Assembly (NCBI GenBank): GCA_013361745.1
Contig: JABFXM010000544.1
Span: 1 to 11,420 of the forward strand
From: Gemmatimonadaceae bacterium
GTDB lineage: Bacteria > Gemmatimonadota > Gemmatimonadetes > Gemmatimonadales > Gemmatimonadaceae
Length of the DNA stretch: 11,420 nt
Reading direction: 5' to 3'
Both the position numbers and the translations under genes were made by a program. The notes below the pieces were generated by a model that had not been told where the DNA came from, made no database searches, and saw only the letters and a program-made list of their open reading frames with translations. Positions 6,223 through 11,420 of this stretch are shown in pieces (within the stretch, counting starts at the first letter, position 1; each line of letters begins with the position of its first letter).

Positions 6223-6693
6223 CTATCGAGCAAGGCCTATGCCCGACGCAAACCCCACGGATGCGACCACGGCGAGCACGATGCCCTGACTGAGTGACAG
6301 TGCACCGACCGGCGCGACACCGACGAGATCCGGCGCGCGCGCGACGAGCACCGCCAGCCCGATCGCCGCTGTGATCAGCGCCACCGCGAACGCGACGAGC
6401 CGCGGTCGACGCGTTCGCATCGGCGCCGCTATCGCGCCGAGCATGATCCCCACGAGCAGACATCCGCCGACCAGCACCGCCATCCCGACGAAGCTCACCG
6501 AGGGATCGAACGTCCAGACGCCCCGCGCACGATTGCCCAGCAGCAGCGCCGCGAATGCGTTGAAGGGTCGCGCCGTCGTCCCTTTACGCAACCCGAAACC
6601 GAGCAGCGCTCCCGACGCCGAGGCCGCCGCGAGCGCGCCGCCACGCGCACCCTCGCGCAGTGTCACCGCGATGCGCGACTCGGCGATCGCCAT
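6223..6693 (-). CDS. small multi-pass inner-membrane protein
   Basis: This is a 156-aa hydrophobic protein of unknown function. Likely membrane segments are at about 18-36 (Ala/Gly-rich), 66-90 (VGMAVLVGGCLLVGIMLGAI), 99-118 (VAFAVALITAAIGLAVLVA) and 133-155 (QGIVLAVVASVGFASGIGLA), with a shorter hydrophobic stretch near 43-52. A basic loop MRTRRPR lies before the third. The segment RKGTTARPFNAFAALLLG and the following loop hold most of the polar residues. The ATG at 6693 has no good ribosome binding site. No in-frame alternative start exists between it and the upstream in-frame stop, and a well-placed out-of-frame ATG lies 17 nt upstream (see 6663-6710). It is divergent from the response regulator at 6770. 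A 7-bp hairpin (6161-6180) lies past its stop but has no T-run. Confidence 0.75.
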   Translation of the reverse strand: MAIAESRIAVTLREGARGGALAAASASGALLGFGLRKGTTARPFNAFAALLLGNRARGVWTFDPSVSFVGMAVLVGGCLLVGIMLGAIAAPMRTRRPRLVAFAVALITAAIGLAVLVARAPDLVGVAPVGALSLSQGIVLAVVASVGFASGIGLAR

Positions 6694-6710
6694 GATGAGA
6701 AGTCTCTCAT
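6663..6710 (-). CDS. possible 15-codon leader ORF overlapping the membrane protein start
   Basis: On the minus strand AGGAG (6719-6723) stands 8 nt before an ATG at 6710, a textbook arrangement. That ATG opens a 15-codon frame (MRDFSSWRSPSRASR) ending in TGA at 6663-6665. It overlaps the first codons of the membrane protein, whose own ATG at 6693 is in another frame and poorly supplied with a ribosome binding site. It may be a leader that couples or limits translation of the membrane protein. It may also be chance, or the same Shine-Dalgarno sequence may simply serve the later ATG. Confidence 0.3.
   Translation of the reverse strand: MRDFSSWRSPSRASR
6695..6710. promoter_or_regulatory. 16-bp palindrome at the 5' end of the membrane protein gene
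   Basis: ATGAGA (6695-6700) and TCTCAT (6705-6710) are perfect 6-bp inverted arms around AGTC. It sits 1 bp upstream of the membrane protein ATG in the divergent region shared with the response regulator. It may be an operator, or a small RNA hairpin hiding the start region. Confidence 0.3.
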
Positions 6711-6735
6711 GTTCACCACTCCTGATCCGCGGTGC

Positions 6736-6769
6736 TTGCCGTTAGGTGGCTAGCGGCTAGTTTGTCGCC
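6736..6769 (+). promoter_or_regulatory. predicted leaderless promoter of the response regulator
   Basis: TTGCCG (6736-6741) as -35 and TAGTTT (6758-6763, a TAnnnT -10) are separated by 16 bp. Seven bases after the -10 is the A of the ATG at 6770. No Shine-Dalgarno sequence lies before that ATG. The simplest reading is a transcript that begins at the start codon, as is common in several GC-rich phyla. Confidence 0.5.
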
Positions 6770-7462
6770 ATGGCCGTGCCAGACGCAGCACCGACGATAC
6801 TCATCGTCGAGGACAATCGCGACGTCCTCGCGCTGATCGAGCGCATGCTCAGCACGAGCGGATACCTCGTGCGAAAGGCGTACGACGGGGAAGCCGCGAT
6901 CTCCACCGCGCTCGACGTCGAGCCCGCGCTCGTCATCCTCGACATCGGGCTTCCGAAGCGTTCCGGCCTCGAGGTCGCCGCCGAGCTGCGGCGGCGTGGT
7001 TTCCGCGCGCCCGTCCTCATGCTCACCGCGCGCGATACGGTGTCCGACAAGGTCGCAGGACTCGACACGGGCGCCGACGACTATCTCGCCAAGCCCTTCG
7101 ACACCGACGAGCTCCTCGCGCGCGTGAAGGCGCTGCTCCGCCGCGCCACGCTGCGCGCCGACGACGCGGTGATCCGCGTCGGCGATCTCTCGCTCGATCC
7201 GCTCAGCCGGCAGGTGAAGCGCGGCAAGCGCGACATCGCCCTCACGCAGCGCGAGTACGCCCTGCTCGAGTATCTGATGAAGAACGCGGGGCGCGAGCTG
7301 ACGCGCGATCAGATCACGGAGCACGTCTGGCGTCAGGACGCCGAGCCCTCGACGAACGTCGTCGACGTGTACATCAACTACCTGCGGAAGAAGATCGACA
7401 CCGACGGGATGCCGCCGCTCCTGCACACGGTCCGCGGCGTCGGCTACGTCCTCCGCGCCTAG
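6770..7462 (+). CDS. OmpR/PhoB-type response regulator (orphan)
   Basis: The 230-aa protein has a receiver domain (about 8-122) and an OmpR-type winged-helix DNA-binding domain (about 136-230). The acidic pair is E14-D15, the phospho-acceptor is D58 in VILDIGLP, the switch threonine is T86 in MLTAR, and the conserved lysine is K108 in KPF. The C-terminal domain shows LTQREYALLEYLM, then VVDVYINYLRKKID and VRGVGYVLRA, the recognition helix and wing. All catalytic residues are present, so phosphorylation by a histidine kinase is expected. No kinase gene is next to it in the window, which makes it an orphan here. It has no ribosome binding site and a well-placed -10 element, so it is probably leaderless. 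It is divergent from the membrane protein and may control it. A perfect hairpin follows 23 bp after the stop. Confidence 0.95.
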   Translation: MAVPDAAPTILIVEDNRDVLALIERMLSTSGYLVRKAYDGEAAISTALDVEPALVILDIGLPKRSGLEVAAELRRRGFRAPVLMLTARDTVSDKVAGLDTGADDYLAKPFDTDELLARVKALLRRATLRADDAVIRVGDLSLDPLSRQVKRGKRDIALTQREYALLEYLMKNAGRELTRDQITEHVWRQDAEPSTNVVDVYINYLRKKIDTDGMPPLLHTVRGVGYVLRA

Positions 7463-7485
7463 CACCGATCGCGTGGCCTCGCAAC

Positions 7486-7523
7486 AACAGAGCGGACGTG
7501 CCGTGAGGCACGTCCGCTCTGTT
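7486..7523. terminator. shared terminator between converging genes
   Basis: AACAGAGCGGACGTGCC (7486-7502) and GGCACGTCCGCTCTGTT (7507-7523) make a perfect 17-bp stem with loop GTGA. On the plus strand CCCTTTCAGTTCC follows, a modest pyrimidine tail. It ends the response regulator transcript 23 bp past its stop. It also faces the converging lipoprotein gene, whose stop is 83 bp away on the other side, so it may serve both. Confidence 0.85.
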
Positions 7524-7605
7524 CCCTTTCAGTTCCCTGCAGTGCCGCGCTCAGCGCGACGACGAGACCCGGGGGATGTCCCCACTGCGATGAGTGACCA
7601 TCGGC

Positions 7606-8283
7606 TCAGTAGGCTACGACGACGTCGATCAGCGTACCGGTGGTGACCGCGACGTCCGCGCCGACCATGTAGCCGCTGAAGTGCTTGACGCGGCGGAAGA
7701 CGATGTCCTTCTGGAGGTCGACGAAGGACCGCAGCGTCGAGTCGGTCAGCGACTCGTCCACCGTCTGGTTCGGCAAGCCCGACGGCAGCCACTGCATGCC
7801 GAAGTTCTTGTAGTTGTCGGCGGTGATGTCGGTCCCCGCCTTCATCATCATCCAGACGGTCTTGTTCGGGTCCGTCGTCGGGACGAACCGCACCGCCGGG
7901 GTGAAGTCGACCCAGGACCGGCCAGTCGAATCCTTGCGGACTTCCGCATGGAAGCTGATCGGCTGATCCAGCGGCGTGCAGGGCGCGTCCCAGAGATCCG
8001 GGCCGTATCCCGACGTCGCGGGGTCGCAGATGGCGTGATCGGGGAAGTAGACCGCGTGCGCGCCGAGGACGAACATTCCACCCGTCGGCGTGACCGTGAA
8101 GTCAGCCGAGAGCGAGTCCGGCGCAACCGCGTTGACGATCACGTCCATCGAAGGAGCGCCGGCAGGCATCGCGACGCGATTGACCTTCGGAGCGGCGACC
8201 TGATCCGCCGCGGAGCACGCCGCAAGCAGCGCCACCGCAGCGATCGAAGTGAGCCTCATGAGTGAACGAGTCGAGCGAAACAT
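7606..8283 (-). CDS. secreted lipoprotein of unknown function
   Basis: The frame is open to 8364, but the ATG at 8283 is chosen. It has AGGA 8 nt away, and it places a proper type II signal right at the start: MFRSTRSLMRL, a hydrophobic stretch, and the lipobox LAAC with C23. The longer form would put 27 odd residues before the signal. The mature part (about 200 aa) is rich in beta-strand-like segments and has two further cysteines (C86 and C102, 16 apart) bracketing SGYGPDLWD, perhaps a disulfide. The end has VKHFSGYMVGA, a pattern reminiscent of the C-terminal strands of ZU5-like beta-sandwich domains; that link is tentative. It is expected to be anchored to the outer or inner membrane by lipid. 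It converges on the response regulator and shares its terminator. Confidence 0.82.
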   Translation of the reverse strand: MFRSTRSLMRLTSIAAVALLAACSAADQVAAPKVNRVAMPAGAPSMDVIVNAVAPDSLSADFTVTPTGGMFVLGAHAVYFPDHAICDPATSGYGPDLWDAPCTPLDQPISFHAEVRKDSTGRSWVDFTPAVRFVPTTDPNKTVWMMMKAGTDITADNYKNFGMQWLPSGLPNQTVDESLTDSTLRSFVDLQKDIVFRRVKHFSGYMVGADVAVTTGTLIDVVVAY

Positions 8284-8470
8284 AGGGTAATCCTGAAAGG
8301 GATGGACTGCACTGACGCCCCCTCCTAAGGCAGGGCTCGTACCACCGGTCTCGAGCCTTTCCACGCGTCAGTCAACAGTAACAGAATCAACGACTTAGCT
8401 TCTTTCACGCACCGGGCGGCGTGTGCCGCTATCCATAGACGATCGGTCACACTGTCCGGTCATCAGGTCG

Positions 8471-11420
8471 TTATGTCCGAGCGAGCAACTCCTCGAGCTG
8501 CCGGTTGATCTCGGTGTATCCCATGCCCTTCACTCGCTCCGAATAGTTCTCGGCGAGCTGCCGGACACGGTCGGGTGCCACATCGTACAGCGCCTTCGCA
8601 CACGCGGCCGTGAGCCAGGCCGCAATATACAAGTCGGCCGCCTCCGCCATGGCCAGCGCACGCTCGAAGCGCGACAGCGCCTCCTCCGTGCGCCCGTCAC
8701 TGGCCATCACATGCACCCCGAGCGTCTCGACGAGCTCGCGCCCCTGGAACCAGTCGCGGCGCGACCGCATCCGCTCGTCCGCGGCCTCGAACTTCTCGCG
8801 GGCAGGCGTGGTCTTCCCCTGCGCGAGCAGAGACAGCCCGAGACCCGCGGTCGCGCCGATCTCCACCTCCGATTGCCCGATACGCTGGGCGAGCGAGGTC
8901 GTGACGTCGTACAGCTCCGCCGCCGAATTATACTCGGCCCGGTCGCGATCGAGGTGCGCGAGGTTGTAGAGCGCGTACAGTTGGCGCTCGCTGTTCTTCG
9001 CCGCGGCGAACAGTGCCAGCGACTCGCCGAACAGCTCCCGCGCCCGATCGAAGTCGCCACCCTTCAGGTAGACGACGCCGAGATTCAACGCTGCCAGCCC
9101 CCAGAGGTCCGGCGTTCCCGCCGTCCGGCCGATCGCGATCGCGGTGGTGAGGTGGCGCTTCGCCTCCTCCCACTGTCCGAGCGCGACGTAGACCGTGCCC
9201 AGGTTGTTGTGGCATCGCGCCTGGCCGCGCCGGTCGCCGAGCGATTCCCAGAGCGCGAGGGCGCGCTTCTGGATCTCGAGCGCCTGCGTCGGCTGGTCGG
9301 GCTGGATCGCCATCCCGAGCCGCATCAGCGAGTCACCGAGCAGCGCGGGGTCGGCGACTTTTTCCGCCAGCCGCACCGCATCCCACGCCGCGCGCTCGCT
9401 CGCCTGCGTGTCGCCAAGGCGCCACTGGGAGAGCGAGATCATCTTGAGCAGCGAGACCCGCTCCGCGTCGGCGCCGAGCGTCTGCGCCTCCTTGTCGAGC
9501 GCGTCCGCGACGTCGAGCGTCTGGCGCGCCGGCTGCCCGAGCAGGCCACGCAGGCGCTCGCGCAAGACGCGCAGGGAGAGTGAGCGCTTGAGATCGCCCT
9601 GCCCCTCGAACCAATCGATGGCGAGGTCGCAGAGCTCCTGCGCCTCCACGTACTGACCGACCGCCTCCGCGATCTGCGCCAGGCGCACGCGAACGTCGGC
9701 GAGGTGCGCGGGACTGGCCGCGTTGCGCTCGGCGACGTGGAGGAACTCGGTGCCTTCCGTGTGCGCGTACACCGCCTTCGCCTGATCGGCAGCGAGGATC
9801 GCGTAGTGATACGCCTTCTCGGCGTTCCCACCGCGGTCATAGTGCGTCGCGATCTCGGCGGCGGCGTCGGGAGTTCGCCGTTCCAGCGCCTGGGCGACCC
9901 GCTCGTGCATGCGGCGGAGGCGTCGCGGATTTACCGACTCGCGAAGCACTTCCGCCATCTTGCCGTGCGTGAACGCGTAGCGGTCGCTCTCGCGGTCGGC
10001 GGTCGCCTGGAGCACCGACGCGCGGATCCCCTCGTCCACCGCGTCGAGCAGCTCTTCCTCGCTGCCGGCGCCCGCCTCGATCGCCAGATCGAGGTCGAAC
10101 TCGCGCCCGATCACGGCCGCCGTCGTGAGGATGGTCTGCGCCTCGGCCGACAGTCGCGAGAGACGCCGCGAGATCAGGTCGCTGACGCCGACGGGAAGGC
10201 GGAGCTCGGAGACCGGCCGCCATTCCCAGCGCTCGCCCGTGTACCAGACCGCGCCTTCGTCGACGAGGGTGCGCAGCACCTGCACGACGAAGAGCGGATT
10301 CCCCTCGGTATGGCGGTAAAGGAACGAGAGCAGCTCGCGCCCGACGTCCTGGCGGTGGAAGGCCGCCTCGACCCACTGCTTCAGCTCATCGCGCGTCAGG
10401 CGCGACAGCGTCATCTCGTGAAAGAGCTCGTTGCGCGACAGGCGGCGCCGGCGCTCCAGCGTCTCGCCGTAGGTCTCCTCGGCGCGGATCGTCAGGCAGA
10501 TGAGGAGCCGCTCGTTCTCGAGTTGCGGGACGAGGTACTCGAGCGTGTCCCACGACGCCGAGTCGGCCCACTGCATGTCGTCGAGCACGATGACGAGTGT
10601 GCGCTCGCGCGCGGCGAGGCGCACGTATTCCGCGATCTCCTCGAGCAGCATGTACTTCGAGCCGACGTTCGAGTCCTCGAACGGTGCGTCCGCGCCTAAC
10701 GCTGGCACGAGTCGCGGCAGCTCGCGCCACGGATGCTTCGGGACGATGTCGAGGCGGCGGATCGCGCCGATCACCTCGGCCCATGGCGCGTACGGTGCCT
10801 GCACGTCGGCTTCGTGCGCGCGACCGGTGACGAGCGAGCCCGCGCGGAGCCTGACCTCCGGCTCGAGCTGCTTGATCAGCGTCGTCTTGCCGACCCCCGC
10901 CTCGCCGCTCACGGCGACCACCTTCGGGTGTCCCTCGCCCGCTTCCTCGAGGAGCTTCACCATCGCGCGGAGCTCGTCGACGCGGCCGACGAAGCGCTCG
11001 ATGCTGAGCGGGAGGTGTGTCGGCGCCTCGTCGGTGATCGAGGCGATCGCGACACCGTCGCGTCCCTGCCGCTTCACCTGGTACAACGCGCGGTCGGCGG
11101 CGGCGAAGAGCGTGTCGTAGTCCCCTGCGTGTTCCGGGAAGGACGCGACGCCCATCGACGACGTGACGACGACGGAACCGGACCGATCGCGGAGGAAGAA
11201 CGTGTGTCCGCGAATTCCGGCGCAGATCCGCTCCGCGACCTCGCGCGCCGCGTCGGCGGGAGTGTCGGGGAGCAACGCGACGAACTCGTCGCCCGCGTAG
11301 CGCGCGGCGACGTCGGAGGCGCGCAGGTTCTTGCGGATCAGCTCCGCGACGCCGACGAGAACGTCGTCGCCCTGCAGGTGGCCATAGGTGTCGTTGACCA
11401 GCTTGAAGTGGTCGACGTCC
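8471..11420 (-). CDS. GGDEF - AAA_16/STAND ATPase - TPR regulator, N-terminus missing
   Basis: The gene runs off the right edge; its first full codon there is at 11419, giving 982 visible residues. A TTG at 11275 could be taken as a start, but the frame upstream encodes the first half of a GGDEF domain (DVDHFKLVNDTYGH), so it is internal. Numbering from the edge, the signature is YAGDEF (41-46), an AGDEF variant, with the inhibitory-site RxxD (R33-A-S-D36) at the standard 5-residue distance. A linker leads to an AAA_16/STAND ATPase: ERFVGRVDEL (about 141-150), Walker A GEAGVGKT (172-179), Walker B VIVLDDMQWAD (about 276-286) and EGNPLF (about 372-377), then a winged-helix-like segment. From about 520 to the end lies a helical TPR array. 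It probably makes or senses c-di-GMP and uses ATP-driven assembly to control a partner. A sensor domain may lie outside the window. The gene stands alone on this strand. Confidence 0.93.
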   Translation of the reverse strand, partial: DVDHFKLVNDTYGHLQGDDVLVGVAELIRKNLRASDVAARYAGDEFVALLPDTPADAAREVAERICAGIRGHTFFLRDRSGSVVVTSSMGVASFPEHAGDYDTLFAAADRALYQVKRQGRDGVAIASITDEAPTHLPLSIERFVGRVDELRAMVKLLEEAGEGHPKVVAVSGEAGVGKTTLIKQLEPEVRLRAGSLVTGRAHEADVQAPYAPWAEVIGAIRRLDIVPKHPWRELPRLVPALGADAPFEDSNVGSKYMLLEEIAEYVRLAARERTLVIVLDDMQWADSASWDTLEYLVPQLENERLLICLTIRAEETYGETLERRRRLSRNELFHEMTLSRLTRDELKQWVEAAFHRQDVGRELLSFLYRHTEGNPLFVVQVLRTLVDEGAVWYTGERWEWRPVSELRLPVGVSDLISRRLSRLSAEAQTILTTAAVIGREFDLDLAIEAGAGSEEELLDAVDEGIRASVLQATADRESDRYAFTHGKMAEVLRESVNPRRLRRMHERVAQALERRTPDAAAEIATHYDRGGNAEKAYHYAILAADQAKAVYAHTEGTEFLHVAERNAASPAHLADVRVRLAQIAEAVGQYVEAQELCDLAIDWFEGQGDLKRSLSLRVLRERLRGLLGQPARQTLDVADALDKEAQTLGADAERVSLLKMISLSQWRLGDTQASERAAWDAVRLAEKVADPALLGDSLMRLGMAIQPDQPTQALEIQKRALALWESLGDRRGQARCHNNLGTVYVALGQWEEAKRHLTTAIAIGRTAGTPDLWGLAALNLGVVYLKGGDFDRARELFGESLALFAAAKNSERQLYALYNLAHLDRDRAEYNSAAELYDVTTSLAQRIGQSEVEIGATAGLGLSLLAQGKTTPAREKFEAADERMRSRRDWFQGRELVETLGVHVMASDGRTEEALSRFERALAMAEAADLYIAAWLTAACAKALYDVAPDRVRQLAENYSERVKGMGYTEINRQLEELLART

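Noticed and set aside
8284..8364. N-terminal extension of the lipoprotein to 8364
   Set aside because: It would place 27 unusual residues before the signal peptide; the ATG at 8283 has a better ribosome binding site and gives a normal lipoprotein signal.
8423..10699. Plus-strand frames opposite the GGDEF-ATPase-TPR gene
   Set aside because: They are shadows of a strongly supported multi-domain protein.
11273..11275. TTG as the start of the large minus-strand gene
   Set aside because: The frame continues to the window edge and encodes the N-terminal half of the GGDEF domain, so the TTG is an internal leucine codon.

Overview
This is a GC-rich window with dense coding on both strands, no IS element, no tRNA or rRNA and no CRISPR array. 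The mix of genes fits a Gemmatimonadota-like or similar high-GC soil or water bacterium: a lipoprotein with an LAAC lipobox, an EF-G paralogue with DAPGY in place of DTPGH, a very large GGDEF-ATPase-TPR regulator, and a likely leaderless TAnnnT promoter. That assignment is a family-level inference; no marker gene here settles it.

Region 1-2469 (+ strand) is a tight three-gene operon: the 3' part of a D-Ala-D-Ala-ligase-like ATP-grasp enzyme, a GNAT acetyltransferase whose GTG start directly follows the previous stop, and a lysine 2,3-aminomutase (kamA) overlapping it by ATGA. KamA keeps the radical-SAM cysteines, the PLP lysine and the two aspartates that read the lysine side chain in the clostridial enzyme. 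The operon may make beta-lysine and then acetylate it, ligate it, or both. The real product is unknown.

Region 2470-2840 has no gene. It holds a foldback structure: two 84-bp arms about 74% identical in inverted orientation, around a perfect 19-bp-stem palindrome. It lies between the converging kamA and EF-G-like genes.

Region 2841-5216 (- strand) holds an uncharacterised 87-aa protein followed 27 bp later by an EF-G-like GTPase of normal length but with a degenerate G4 motif (TMMD for NKxD). A strong intrinsic terminator at 5349-5382 ends the next upstream minus-strand unit, an unrecognised acidic cytosolic protein (5463-6002). Before that comes a small multi-pass membrane protein (6223-6693) whose start is overlapped by a possible leader ORF.

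The membrane protein is divergent from an orphan OmpR-type response regulator (6770-7462) that looks leaderless. A perfect 17-bp hairpin at 7486-7523 separates the regulator from a converging secreted lipoprotein (7606-8283). The rest of the window (8471 to the right edge) is one large minus-strand gene: GGDEF domain, AAA_16/STAND ATPase, then a long TPR array. Its N-terminus lies outside the window.

The strongest candidates for undescribed biology are the ATP-grasp/GNAT/KamA cassette and the GGDEF-STAND-TPR fusion. The EF-G-like protein with its small partner and the foldback element come next.
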